64,000 nt of DNA from Przewalskia tangutica (GCA_029844215.1 CM056733.1:7995501-8059500), one strand, 5' to 3'. Shown: positions 38,001-50,482, numbered from the stretch's first letter. Numbers and translations are program-made. The notes: generated by a model not told the origin, from the sequence alone.

Positions 38001-38528
38001 CTGGTCGAACGCATCCACGAACTCGTACGATGGTTAACTAAACTTGGGCCTAACACCCTCGTGACCCCACCACCTGGCGGGACCACCTTGAACTGACCCC
38101 ACCACATTGCAGGCCGTGGGTTGACCCGAGATCGGTCCTCAACCCGACCCGCTATCGCGCAAAACTCTTGTTCCCCGATCCGAAACAATCTCACTAATCA
38201 AGTTACGAAAACCTAGTGGTCTTCTTAGCTCAACTACCCTCTTTCATTCCACACTACTCAGGGACTTATCACACAAATATATCACACGTGCACTATGCAC
38301 TCCGATAAGGGTCAAACATAAAAATACATCTTTTACTCGAGATGGCCTTACCTCTAAGGTCTCCACGTATAAAACTCTAAGGCTCACACTTTTCCTATCC
38401 CCCAATCTTACCCGGTTAACTAACCATGATTTCTAATCACAATTAGCACAATGCTATCTGATCATAACACTTAAGATATACTCATCTTATCACACATACT
38501 AATCTCTAGAGGGTTAAAGATATACCTG
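38001..38528 (-). other. Shared non-coding block in place of pol (element B)
   Basis: This is the best-preserved copy of the block also found in A, E and F. It runs from CTGGTCGAACGCATCCACGA to GAGGGTTAAAGATATACC. It replaces the protease, RT and RNase H of a coding element. No domain was recognised in any frame. Confidence 0.78.
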
Positions 38529-38549
38529 TATCTACTGCTTCACTTCCCC

Positions 38550-39371
38550 TTTGTCGTTCTAATCAATCATGCCCGGCTGGGCGCATAGCTAGGGAAGCTG
38601 ACGAACTAGCCACTGATCCTGAAGGCTGAGTCTTTACATTCGTGCCACCTCTGGTCGGACAATTTCTCGCAAAATGGCCCTGCTGGCCGCAAGCACCAAC
38701 AAAAAAGATGGCATTCCCCGGGATGACGCCTGTCACACTGTGAACACTGGGAAAAAACTGAATCCGACTGGCTGGAACCTACGTGTAGCTCTGAACCGGA
38801 AGCCCTGGAGTTCTGACCAACTCCGGCATACCCCGAACATCCCGAACCCTATGGAGGACCACTCTGCACTGGTGGAGGTGCATATCTAATCTGCTGCTGA
38901 GGCGGTTTGCCTCGAAAGTTACCAAAGGATCCTGCCGATCTGGCCCTCTTCTGCTGTCCTTGATTAATCTGTCGATCTCTACGTTTCTCGGCCTGCTGCG
39001 CATAAGCCCGTCGCAGTGCCATGCTCATGCTCGATCGAGAGCTACTCTTGCACAACCCTCTCTTAGATAGTCATCAAGACCCGTGATAAATCGGTACATA
39101 ATATTCTCTCTGGTTGCTAACTCCCTATCTAGTAACAAGGTCGTCTCTTTGCAATCTATTCTTTCGCATCGGGTGGAAGGCCAAGGTCCGGATATCATGG
39201 TCGCAGAGGAATCGCCCATTGTGCTAAACTCTGTTGAAGCCGCGACGCCGCAGAACTCCCCGAATGAAGCACCACCCCAGGTGATGATTGGGCCTGTGCC
39301 CTCGTAACCCTCTGTGCTCTACTCGCAGCCTCGCCTTGCCCTTCGGGCCGGGTTGCTTTACGCGGAGGCAT
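38550..39371 (-). pseudogene. gag: Element B gag remnant with capsid deletion
   Basis: It starts at 39371 with MPPRKATRPEGQGEAASRAQ, a basic N-terminus, and stays open for about 57 codons to a stop at 39195. The next recognisable piece (LATRENIMYRFITGLDDYLR, within 39025-39219) corresponds to a region well past the capsid core of D, so most of the capsid is deleted. A degraded C-terminal part follows. Confidence 0.75.
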
Positions 39372-39558
39372 AGCGGTGGGAAAGAAATACGTTAGAGGGT
39401 CCAACTTATAACACAGCTCTAAGCACGATCTCAGAGTGAGAAGAATGGAAACCAATCCTAAATATCCTATAGCCTCCTGATTATTGGTGTGGTGCACAAC
39501 ACACCGATAATCAAGACTCTACTAGATACGGTCTGTAGACATTTTTCGAGGATTAACT

Positions 39559-39570
39559 GCTCTGATACCA
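39559..39570 (-). other. Primer-binding site of element B
   Basis: The plus strand reads GCTCTGATACCA, a perfect complement of the TGGTATCAGAGC site for initiator tRNA-Met, four bases from the 5' LTR. Confidence 0.92.
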
Positions 39571-39574
39571 CTTT

Positions 39575-42500
39575 TGTCACGACCCGAACCCGGGCCCGTG
39601 ACTGGTGCCTTACCCGGGCACCCAAGTAGACATACATCAGAGTAATCAGCGGAACATAAAACAAGACATGAAATAATATGAAGTGTAAAACAGTCTTCTG
39701 AGAAAAGTTGTCTTTCGGCATATATTTATAAAAACTTAAATCCGACGATTCATCTTTTTTACAAACTCGCCCACAACAAGCATTTACAGCACTCTAAGAA
39801 TGATATAACAACAATGGCGGGACAGGGCCCCGCCATACCCCTGAATGTAAGTACCTATAACGACAAGGGACTATACCCAAGATAAGCCTCCGGAGAAACG
39901 GAGCTTCCAAAACGCTGAACTGTGACCACATGGCGAGGATCAACAATCGATGTACCTCGAAGGAGAGTCGATAACAGTACCAAGTATGTGAAATCAAAAT
40001 ATCAGAAATGAAATCATAGTAGTCTATATAAAGCGAGACATATATGATAACCAAACTACGATTCACAATAAATAAGCGATATGTCAAGTCGTGACTCACG
40101 CCTCAAAGTCATCATTCAAATATAACTATGGGTCTCACGCCCACAACATCAATCATGCGTGGAATACCTTTCCTCACCGCGATCTATGATATAAAAGCAC
40201 CAAGGAATACACATGAACACCGAGTCCCACTGTGTCATACTAAAACCGTCACGGGTAAATGCGAAGGCATAGCCGACTACTAAAACCCACGCACCAACAA
40301 AGTCATAAATCGTATCACGAGGTCTGCTCTAGACCGCCATGATCGGCCGCCACTCGCCCGCAGTATCAAATGTGCGCGTCTAATCCTGGAACTTCCCGCA
40401 GCTCCGCATAGGCCACTCATATAGGCCCGCATGAGGTATTCCCCGCATCGAGGGTAGCTACTCCCCGGCATCGTCCTGGACTCGCAGTCCGCATGGCCAC
40501 ATAGACCGCATGACCATATAGAACGCACACTAACCTGGAACTCGTAGCTCGCATAGGTCCCCGACCCGCATGAGGTATTCTCGAATCATAGTCCTGCATC
40601 GCTCGAGCTATAACCCGCGTCGGAGGCGCTTAACCCCGGTATCATGTCAAGAGGTGAGTGGTACAATACTATCATAACGCTTATCGTTAAACAACATAAG
40701 CACAATCGGAAACCCCTTTACACAAACATCACAAGATACTAACACACGTAGCATCCTAACATGTTTACTTATCAAAGCAACAAGAAAGTATTACAAGGCT
40801 ATCACAAACCAACATAATCAAGTTATTCACACAAGGTACTTTCTACTTTATGTTAACAAGTTCGGGTTTTTATCCCCAAAGTACTTCATACATTAACTCT
40901 TTAAAAAAATCTGTTTCTTTCACAAAAGTCACACAATACCCGTAGTATAAAAATAGAGTGACTATCTTTTTAAGTAAACCAAAACACTTTCCTTTGTAAA
41001 ATCAAGTAACAACATTATTTTCCAAACGTTCAAGTTTGCCTAATTTCAAATGCTCAAGTTTCTCATTTTCGAAAGGTTTCGTAGTTCATAGTTTTAATCA
41101 CTTAATGATATAATTCTCCTTTAAAACAATTTGAGAAACATATGCCTTATGTGTGAGTAGGTTATTCTTGTTTATAACAATCTTATTAAAGCAACCATGA
41201 TCTAGGAAATGTAATATCATTTTGTCTCATCTTAGCTTCTATGCAGATGGAGGTTTCTACTGGTCTTCATAATACTTTATTAGTCAATACATTTCCCTTT
41301 ATTAGCCTTCGTGGTTTGTTCGATACTTATTCTCATTTCCAAATCAAGAAACATTATTCCTTTACAAACCAAGTACTCATTACTCACGAATGAGGTTTCA
41401 CACTTTTTAACAAAATTCATATTAATTCAACTAAGTCAAGTCTCTTATCTTTTAAGATCAAGTCTCTTAACTTCTAAAATCAATAAACCATCCTTTTTAT
41501 CTCTCTTAAGTCGTTATACCTAACTTCCCATAAAGCTAGTATAACTCTTAAGCTTTTAAAACCAAGTATTACTCTTCTTTCAAAAAGGTTTCTTAATTCT
41601 TTTGAAATACTTCAAGATTCTTATTATTTAAACTCAAGTCAAAAGACATCGGAGTAAAACCACGTTCAGTTAACACACGTACGTCTACCGTACTATATAT
41701 TCTTTTAAAATATCATGCTCAAGAGGATAGGAAGAATCACATACCTCGCGACGATTATCGACTATTAGCAAAACGCTCCACCGGTATAACCCGACTAGCC
41801 TTGTCCACCTTTCAAGTAGAACACGCTACTCGCAGTACTTTCAACCTATAAAGGCCATATACGTCTATCAACGTCTAGACTACTCTATGGAATATTCTAA
41901 GCAGGGGGTTCTCTATTCTACGGAAAATCGGGCAGCACTTCCCTACCCGTTAAACTACACAAGTCTACTGTAAATATAGTCCTATGTAAGTACAGTTCAA
42001 TCCTCTTCTGTAATATCATTCTATGAATCTTATATTCATTTCTATACTACTACAGTATGTAATTTCCAATTACAATAGAAGGTCAAAAGTATTTACCTCG
42101 ATAAGCCCAAAATTATCCAAGTTTAAATGTCGATCCTGAGCAACGTTTAGCTTCAACTCTGGGTGCTCCAACCCGCTCCGAACAACCCTTAGAAGTTCTA
42201 CGCAACTTCTTCTTAATACTTCAACCAACTATGAAGATTTTCCTAAGGGTTCCGTTTTGTGACTGAAGGAAAGTATAATAGTATTTCTGGGCTTTTAGTA
42301 TAGGGGTAACCTTGGAATACTACAAGGTATTTGGGCCAAGGTATTTTGGAATAGTAACAATACTTGGAGAATACTTTTCTACCAATGGGGGTGTATTTTA
42401 CGAGAACAACTCAAGGTAGGGAGGGGTACTTTCGGCTAGCACCACAAAGGAAGGGGGGAGTACTTCTCGGCCAAAAGGCCTCACAAAGGGGGAGGGGTGC

Positions 42501-43013
42501 TCTTTGGACGAGAGCAACAAGAAGAAGGGGGGGGGGGAGGATTTTCCAGACTTGGAAAAGTGTGGAGTGGATGAAGAAGTCTTCAACTAAGGGGGGTATT
42601 TATAGGGAAACCAATGGACAAGATCAAGACAAGTGGTGGGCAAGTGGAGGGTGAGGATTTGCCCAAGTGCCCCCTAGCCATCTACTCCTCAATTCACTCC
42701 AAACATTGACCCATGGTTTAGGCCACAAAAAATGGCACAAAACGTGCACCCAATCGGCCACCACATCCGTCCACTTGAGGGTGACAAGTGTCGCCCTCTC
42801 GTTGGTCCAAAATATTTCATCTCTCGGAAAAATCCGCAAAAATAATAAATGTCGCAACCGTAATTTTCACTTCGCAAAGTTTGGAAAACGTTTCGTCGAA
42901 AAACAGTTCTTTTCGGGGGTTGTGAACAAAATTTTCGCCCCTTGCCTATTTTAAGGCTCAAACTTTTGTACGTACGTCCTCACGTACATACTCTGGAAAT
43001 ACGGGGTATAACA
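39575..43013 (-). repeat. Element B 5' LTR (3439 bp)
   Basis: It runs TGTCACGACCC...GGGGTATAACA and is the full-length partner of 16124-18532. A GC-rich repeat block is at about 40380-40640 and a TATA box at 42597-42604. It is directly followed by the ATATA target duplication and the resumed pol of C. Confidence 0.95.
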
Positions 43014-43330
43014 ATATACAAGGTAAATGATAGGGTGTATGCGGTGATCATTGTCGGAGGAAGCTGGGTTAAAATGGCTTTTGTAGAGACGGTGAATATA
43101 TTGAAGTTGCCTACCTACAACCATCCTAATACATATACTCTCCGATAGGTGAACAAATACAACGAGCTAAGGGTAGCAAAACAAGCTCTTACTAGATTTC
43201 GGGTTGGGAATGAAGATGATATATGGTACGACATCCTACCTATGGATGCTTGCCATATTTTGGTGGGTAAACCATGGAAATATGATAGGAAATCACAACA
43301 TGATGGAGAGAAGAATACACATTCTTTTTG
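43014..43330 (+). pseudogene. Element C protease remnant
   Basis: This is the retropepsin region of C, resuming after B. It reads YKVNDRVYAVIIVGGSW, where the family has a catalytic Asp followed by GGS; here the Asp is Val, so the active site is lost. The downstream fold is still recognisable (LKLPTYNHPNTYTL, then YNELRVAKQ and DILPMDACHILVGKPWKYD), with one stop at about 43146. Confidence 0.8.
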
Positions 43331-43927
43331 AAAGGATAGTAAATAGTTTCGATTGATGCCATTGTCACCTAACAAGGGTGAAAGAGATGAAAATCCAAAA
43401 CATCAAGAAATGCAAGGTCGAGTCCCCCTTACTTGACACACGGAAGATAGAAGAATAATTAAAGAAAGGGAGTTCTATAGGTGCATTGGCGTGCAAGGAG
43501 AAGGGGAATCTTATGAGAGGTACGGTGGAAAATGCCGACGTGAAGGAACTTCTGAATGATCTGTACCTGGAACACCACCGATGAGAGGTATTAAACATGC
43601 TATTGATTTATTTCCAAGAAGTTCATTACCTAATCTTCAAGCCTATAGACACAATTTAGAAAAGGCTAAGGTTTTCAAGGACGATAGCAAGAGTTATTAG
43701 GCAAAGGAGATGCCCGAAAGAGCTCGAGCCCCTACACGACAATCACCTTGTTGGTGCCAAAGGAGGAAGGAACTTGGCACATAAGTATTGACAACCAAGC
43801 AGTGTACAACATCATCATAATGTACAAACTCCATGACCGAGAATGGATGATTATTTGTTCTCCAAGATAGATTGGAGGAAAGACTCCCAAAAAATGAGCA
43901 TACAAGGAAGAGGTGTGTGGAAGAAGA
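43331..43927 (+). pseudogene. Element C reverse transcriptase N-terminal remnant
   Basis: Fragments in shifting frames match the linker and start of a Ty3/Gypsy RT: MRGIKHAIDLFPRSSLPNL, then a VPKEEGTWHMSIDNQAV-like stretch and LFSKIDWRK just before the insertion of D at 43928. Stops and frameshifts are frequent. The central RT (YxDD motif) is missing on both sides of D. Confidence 0.7.
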
Positions 43928-46764
43928 TGTCACGACCCGATCCCGGGCTGCGACTGGTGCCCTACCTGGGCACCCCTTTCAGGTATACATCAGAGAATGG
44001 CAGCGGAACATACACAATACATAAACATCACAGGCCAGCCGATAAGGCCGCCTTCCATAATATATACATAACCAAAAGTAAAACAGTACAACCTGTTCTT
44101 ACAGCCCAAACACAAATGCGACTACAGACCTCTAGGAATAACAACTGTGGCGGGACAGGGCCCCGCCATACCCCTGAATGTACATAATATCTACAACATC
44201 AGGGGGAAACCGTACCAAAAGACAAGCCTCCGGAGGAAAGGAGCTTCTGACACCTGATCAGTGATCCTAAGAATGAGGATCCACCACCTGCTTACCCCTA
44301 CCTGCGGCATGAACGCAGCCCCCGAGGAAAGGGGGTCAGTACACAATATGTACCAAGTATGTAAAACTGGAAAAAAATACTGTAATTATATCATAAGTAT
44401 AAAATAAAGCTGGAGTCATGGATGATAATCAAATTACAGTACACTGTGCCTTACTAACAATGAGAGTAAACAAGAGTATACTTTACTGCATAAAAATAGG
44501 AGGCTCATGATCAAAGTAGGGCCACCCGCCCAGTATCATTAAGCAATCCTACTCCTGAGACAATTTCACCCGCATAGGTCCTGTCGACCCGCATTGAGGT
44601 CATCCGCCTCGCATGGGACTATTTCACCCGCATGGGACTATTTCACCCGCATGGGCCCGGTGGGCCAGTAATGAGTACAAACGCCGCACTCGCATCATGG
44701 GTAGCAAATCCATGGAATAAATAGTAACCCGGGGGTTTACCCCGCAAGAATAACTTAAACTAGCACAACCGGCTATCATACATAACATAAGAGCTACCGG
44801 CTTATCATAATAAATAAGCAAGTTAAGACATCCGCTAACTTCTTATTAACATCATTATTATACCTTCTCATTTTAGTTTACCTAAGGCACTAACATGTCA
44901 TTATAAAATCCGGGAATTTAACCCAAAGTACTACGTACTTCTATTCTTTTACAAAATGACTCATTTCTTTCATATAAAACTTCCAAGATACTAATAACCG
45001 TAGTATCAAGTCATATCTACTTTTCAAGGTAAGTCACATTACCTTTTTAGAAATACATTTAGGCTTCTAAATCAAGTGACTTCTTTCTTTTGAAACCTTA
45101 AGCAATTGATGCCTAAAAATCAATTTGTCTTTCATTATTTCAAGTCATTTATCATACTTACATTACCTAGAGTAACCCACTCTTTTTAACTTTCCATAAA
45201 ACTATTATAACCAACTTCCCATAAAGCCGTTATACTAGCTTTATACTTTTCGACACTTACATTCTTTTTGTAACCAAGAGACTTATACTTTCGAAAACCA
45301 AGTATCGTATACTTTCAAAATACTTCAAGTCTCTTATCTTGTAGTCAAGTTTCTATACATTTTCAGGTCAAGAAAATCTTTGTTTACCCTATTAGAATAA
45401 ACCATTCTTTCTTTTCTTTCCATAAAGTTATTTACCAACTTTATACTTTTGAAACCAAGACATGTCTATCCTTTAAAATAAGTCAAGGATACCAAATGAA
45501 ACTAAATTCATTTAAAACTCGTACGTCTACCGTACTATACATTTACAACTACTCATGCTCAAGAGATAGGAAAGTTTCACATACCTCTTCGGGTCAATCC
45601 ACTCGCAAGTCCAATATACCGCACGTAGTATGTCAACCTATAATGACCATAATATGTCCATTAGCTTCTAGCCTCAACGTAGAACATTCTAATTGCAAAG
45701 TTCCTTATTCTATGGAAAATTGGACAGCACTTCCTTTGTTTCTACATACCTTTCCACCTTTTCAAGGTCCGAATTCAATATCCAAACGCCACTTTTAAGG
45801 CCCAACAATCCAATCAATACAAAGGGGATTACACGCCTAAACTTGGACGTGTAAAATTTTGCCCCACAATACATAACAACTAATTCAATAAGGTTAAGGT
45901 AGTATCTTGGCTATAACATGTTCACATGTCATCCTTATCCAATCCTTTCAAATCCAAATCATATTTCTTACATGCAATATACTTAAAAGCAATATTGACA
46001 ACTACAAGTCCTTTCTTCCTTACATGCAACACAATTTACTAGTAAAAAGAGAAAGGATTGTTACCTTAGAGTTTACCCAAATTAGTCCAACAATTTCACT
46101 TGCCTTCTTTCCACAATCACCCCCCACAAACCTCTTACAAGCTTGTCAACATGTTTCCTTCTTGCCACCTTTTTGAATTTTCTCTAAGCCTTGGTTTCCT
46201 CTTGAATTTCTAGTGAGAAGGGAGAGGGAATTTTAGAGAGAATGAGGAGGGATTTTTAGAGAGAAGGGAGCTCTTTCAAGAATGACCAAGTCTTCAATAC
46301 TTGGTCAATAAATAGGACATGCATAAAATCAGATGGGGGGGGGGACACTTGTCACCCTCCCATGGCCTTTTTTTTTTTAAAAACAGTTCTGATTTTTCCC
46401 CCAGATTCACAGAAACCCGCCTCGGCGCACACTAAACCTCTACAAACTTCCAAGATCTCAGCGCCAGTCACTGTGGCTCCCGATCAAGATATTCTTCACT
46501 CATCACAGACCGAACTTGTAACTCCCATAATTTTCTACTCCGATGTCCTATCGACAAACGGTTTATTGCGTTGGGAACTAGACTCAACGAACTTCATACT
46601 AGGCCTTTGAAACACCTAGGAACTCCTAATGCAACTGGACATAAACCGTCTCAAAGTTGACTAAAACCCGTCCGAAACAATCCGTCAACCTATCTTTCTA
46701 AAATTTAAGTCTTAACCCCTTTCGTACGTTCTCATACGCATGGCCGGAACTACGGGGTATAACA
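43928..46764 (-). repeat. Element D 3' LTR (2837 bp)
   Basis: It runs TGTCACGACCC...CTACGGGGTATAACA on the plus strand. It is the same family as solo LTR S. A repeat of CGCATGGGACTATTTCACC lies at about 44610-44660 and a TATA-like TATTTATT (minus) at 46307-46314. It lacks the GC-rich module present in the 5' LTR. Confidence 0.95.
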
Positions 46765-46782
46765 TTCTCCCCCCCTTAGAAA
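46765..46782 (-). other. Polypurine tract of element D
   Basis: On the minus strand this is CTAAGGGGGGGAGAA, directly upstream of the 3' LTR. Confidence 0.85.
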
Positions 46783-46949
46783 CATTCATCCCGAATGTTC
46801 CTTCTATGCTTACTCAAATCACAATATCGACATAGACCCTCTTAACTATTCTTCTTGCAAAAAGAACGCTCTACACGGCCACAACATTACTTAAGCAAAA
46901 TTGCCAAATTAAAAACTGACAAGCAGGAAAGTGGGTTACCTGGAGATGT

Positions 46950-47357
46950 AGGGAACAAGTGAGGATACTTCTTCATCATGTCCTTTTCTGCTTCCCATGT
47001 CATTTCCTATCTGTTCTCATTCCGCCATAAGACCTTGACGGAAGCCACATCCTTTGTCCGCAATCGCCTAACCTGAAGATCGAGTATCGCTATGGGACTC
47101 TCCTCATACGATAACCCCTCTGTCACCTGGACATCACAAATAGGGTGCACTCTAGATGGATCTCCAATACACTTTCGCAACATAGACACATGAAAAACTG
47201 GATGTACTGCCTCCAGATCGGATGGCAGATCCAACTCATAGGCAACCTTGCCTACCCTACGGATAATCTGATAAGGCCCAATGTACCTTGGGCTAAGTTT
47301 CCCTTCTTCCCAAATCTCATCACGCCCTTCATGGGTGATACCTTCAGGAAGACCCAA
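46950..47357 (-). pseudogene. Element D integrase C-terminus with chromodomain
   Basis: The minus-strand frame reads KLSPRYIGPYQIIRRVGKVA and VHPVFHVSMLRKCIGDPSR. It continues with a chromodomain (QVRRLRTKDVASVKVLWRNE, then EMTWEAEKDM and KYPHLFP). One stop (TAG at about 47004) splits the chromodomain; H has an open codon there. Chromodomains of this clade tether integration to marked heterochromatin, which fits the nesting seen here. It is offset by frameshifts from the integrase core upstream. Confidence 0.85.
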
Positions 47358-48266
47358 TCATCCACCTCAAACTCCAAGTGTCGACGCCGATGATCTGCAT
47401 ACGACTTCTGTCGACTCTGAGCTGACAATAACCGCTCCTGGATAAGCTTCACCTTATCCACCACCTGCTGAATCAAGTCTGGCCCGACTAACTGAACTTC
47501 TCCCACATCAAACCAGCCTATTGGTGACCTGCACTTCCTCCCGTATAAGGCCTCATAGGGTGCCATCTGGATACTAGAATGGTAGTTGTTGTTATATGCA
47601 AACTCCACAAGAGGTAAATGATCCTCCCAGCTACCCCTGAAATCAATAACACAGGCCCGCATCATATCCTCAAGTATCTGGATAGTACGCTCGGCCTGTC
47701 CGTCGGTCTGAGGATGAAACGCATTACTGAGACTCACATGTGTCCCTAATCCCTTCTGGAAAGACCTCCAGAAGTTAGCCATGAACTGGGCTCATCTGTC
47801 TGAAATAATCGATATATGAACTCCGTGCAGTCTCACAATCTCCCTGATATACAATCTAGCATAATCCTCGGCCGAACAAAGTCGTCCTGACTGGAAGAAA
47901 GTGGGCTGATTTCGTCAGCCTGTCGATGATAACCCAGATGGAATCATGCTTCCTCTGAGTGTGAGGTAACCCTGTAATAAAGTCCATATTGATCACCTTC
48001 CACTTCCATGTCGGAATATCAATAGCCTGAAATAGCCCACCGGGCTTCTGGTGCTCAACTTGACTGCGACAATTAGGACATCAGGTAACAAAACTCGCCA
48101 TGTCCCTCTTCAGGCCATCCCACCAATACATACATCTGAGGTCATGGTACATCTTAGTCGACCCCGGATGGATAGAATAACGAGCACTGTGTGCCTCACG
48201 AATCTGCACCGACGGTCCTCGCTACCGGGAACACACAACCGCCTCAAATCTTAGCACCCCATCGCG
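47252..48266 (-). pseudogene. Element D integrase zinc-binding and catalytic core
   Basis: In protein order, the HHCC-type zinc region lies near 48050-48200 (AHSARYSIHPGSTKMYHDLR, then CPNC). The first catalytic Asp is in INMDFITGLP near 47985, the second in IISDR near 47795, and the Glu in TDGQAERT (residue 31 of the frame starting at 47782). All DDE residues are present. Damage seen: a stop in the zinc region, a one-base shift near 47885, and GGA to TGA right after SDR. D therefore looks recently inactivated rather than old. Confidence 0.85.
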
Positions 48267-49678
48267 CTACCTCAAATAGACTCTTCTCCTCCCAAGAGTC
48301 GCATCTCGATCTCGTACCAACACTGGGTCCTCATACTGCCGCCTCTTCACCTCATCAACGATGGAAGACTCGGCAATCTCACGAACCCGTACCCCACTAT
48401 CATCGGTATCGATCAATCGAATTCCAAGGCTCGCTAACTGATGTAACTCGCAGACCATGCCCTTTTTCTCTGGCTGCACATCCGACAGACTACTCATCGA
48501 TCTGCGACTAAGGGCATCTGCAACTACATTGGCCTTCCCTGAGTGGTATAGGATATCGACATCATAATCCTTAAGTAGCTCTAACCACCGTCTCTGCCGC
48601 AAGTTCAGCTCCATCTGGCTGAAGATATACTGGAGGCACTTGTGGTCTGTGTAAATATCCACATGAACTCCATATAAATAATGTCTCCAGATCTTCAAGG
48701 CAAGAATCACTGCTGCCAACTCTAAGTCATGTGTGAGGTAGTTCTTCTCATGCTTCCTGAGCTGTCGAGATGCGTAAGCTATAACTTTACCGTGCTGCAT
48801 CAGCACGCACCCAAGCCCGACACCCGATGCATCACAATAAACCACATATCCGTCTAAACCCTCTGGAAGAGTAAAAACTGGGGCGGTCGTCAATTTCTCC
48901 TTCAGTAACTGGAAGCTCTCCTCACAAGCATCCGTCCACTGAAACATAGCTGCTTCGGGTCGGCTAGTCAAAGGTCTTTGAAATGGAAGCAAATTTCTCC
49001 ACAAATCTCGATAATAACTGCGAGGCCCAAAGCTACGCACTCCGCTTGTAGTGGGTCTAGGCCAAGTCTTGACTGCCTCAATCTTTGTTGTATCAACCCG
49101 AATACCATCGGCCCCGATAACATGCCCTAAGAAAGCCACTGAAGCCAACCAAAACTCGCATTTCGAGAACTTGGCATACAACTGTCGGTCCCGGAGGACT
49201 CCCAGTACCGTCCTCAAATGATCTGCATGGTCCTGCTCTGTGTGCGAATAAACTAGGATATCATCAATGAATACTATAATGAACATATCCAAGAATAGCT
49301 TGAACACCCGGTTTATCAAATCCATGAATACTGCTGGGGCGTTGGTCAACCCGAAAGACATCACCCTGAACTCATAGTGCCCATACCGGATCCTGAATGC
49401 AGTCTTTGGGATATCTGTCTCTCTAACTCGTACCTGATGATAACCAGATCGCAGGTCTATCTTGGAAAAACACCTCGCACCCGCAACTGGTCAAACAAAT
49501 CATCAATCCTGGGGAGGGGGTATCTGTTCTTGATAGTTACCTTATTCAGCTGCCTGTAATCAACACACATATGCAGCGTCCCATCCTTCTTCTTTACAAA
49601 TAAAACCGGCGTTCCCCAGGGAGAAACACTAGGCCTGATAAAGCCTTTTTCCAGCAAATCCTTCAACTGGTCTTTCAC
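48267..49678 (-). pseudogene. Element D reverse transcriptase and RNase H
   Basis: The N-terminal RT (49457-49678) has LLEKGFIRPSVSPWGTPVLF and the MCVDYRQLN motif. A one-base change in an A/T run near 49470 shifts the frame. The rest is a 365-codon open stretch (48267-49364). It has the catalytic FIDD (residues 32-35, the YxDD position), thumb and connection. Its RNase H has Asp178 (YCDAS), Glu215 (HDLELAAV) and Asp240 (TDHKCL). A short segment around residues 110-130 reads out of frame between two compensating indels. The RNase H ends near VADALSRR. Confidence 0.9.
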
Positions 49679-49738
49679 TCCTCAACTCGAAAGCCATCCT
49701 GTATGGTGGAATAGATATAGTCGAGTGTCCGCGACATA

Positions 49739-50482
49739 TCAATGCAAACTCAATCTCCTCTCGGGAGGATACCCGAGATCGCCTGGGAATACGTCCTGAA
49801 ACTCTCTAACAACCGAATCGATCAAGGTCGGTATCTCGACCTCGATGTCGAATACCCGAACCATATGGTAGATATACCCCTTCCGCACCATCTTCCTAGC
49901 CTTGAGGTAAGAAATAAACCTACCCCTTGGCGACGCAGTATTCCCCTTCCACTCGATAACCGGCTCCCCAGGAAACTGGAACCGTACCAATCTCTCTCTA
50001 CAATCCACATTGTCATAGCAAGACGCTAGCCAATCCATACCCATAATCACATCAAAGTCCGTCATATCCAACTCTATCAAGTCGTCTAGGGTCTGACGAC
50101 TGTATATAGTCACTGGGAAAGCCTTATATACCCGCTCAGCTACCACCGAATCACCTACTGGCGTAGCCACCTCAAAAGGTTTTATGGACTCGGTCTATAT
50201 CCCTATTCTACCAGCAATATGAGGAGATATATAGGACAAGGTAGAACCTAGATCTATCAAAGCATATACATCACAACATAAAACCAATAATGTACCTGTG
50301 ACGACATCTGGTGACGCCTCCTGGTCCTGATGGCTGGACATAGCATAAATGCGTTCGAGGACCGGCTGAATCGACCCCACCACGACTTCGCCGCGCTGTT
50401 GGTCCGTGAACACCCTGCCCTCCGGGGCGCCTAACCGCCGAAGACGAAGATCCAAAGAATCGACTTCGCTGAACCATAACAC
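49739..50482 (-). pseudogene. Element D protease
   Basis: This is a retropepsin of the Ty3/Gypsy type. The frame at 50195-50482 has VYALIDLGSTLSYISP, with the catalytic Asp in IDLGS. It stops just after RIGI. The C-terminal half continues in another frame (49739-50170) with DFDVIMGMDWLA, the typical flap and C-lobe motif, and then the linker into RT. Two frames mean at least one indel. The catalytic residue is present. Confidence 0.85.

Larger units (their letters stand above)
16124..43013 (-). mobile_element. Element B: non-autonomous LTR retrotransposon containing E and F
   Basis: The element has a 3' LTR (16124-18532), an internal region split as 18533-19034 and 37405-39574, and a 5' LTR (39575-43013). 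The perfect duplication ATATA is at 16119-16123 and 43014-43018. The internal region keeps an integrase stub, the shared non-coding block, a gag with a capsid deletion and an intact primer-binding site. B is inserted in C between gag and protease. E is inserted in the integrase stub. Confidence 0.95.
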
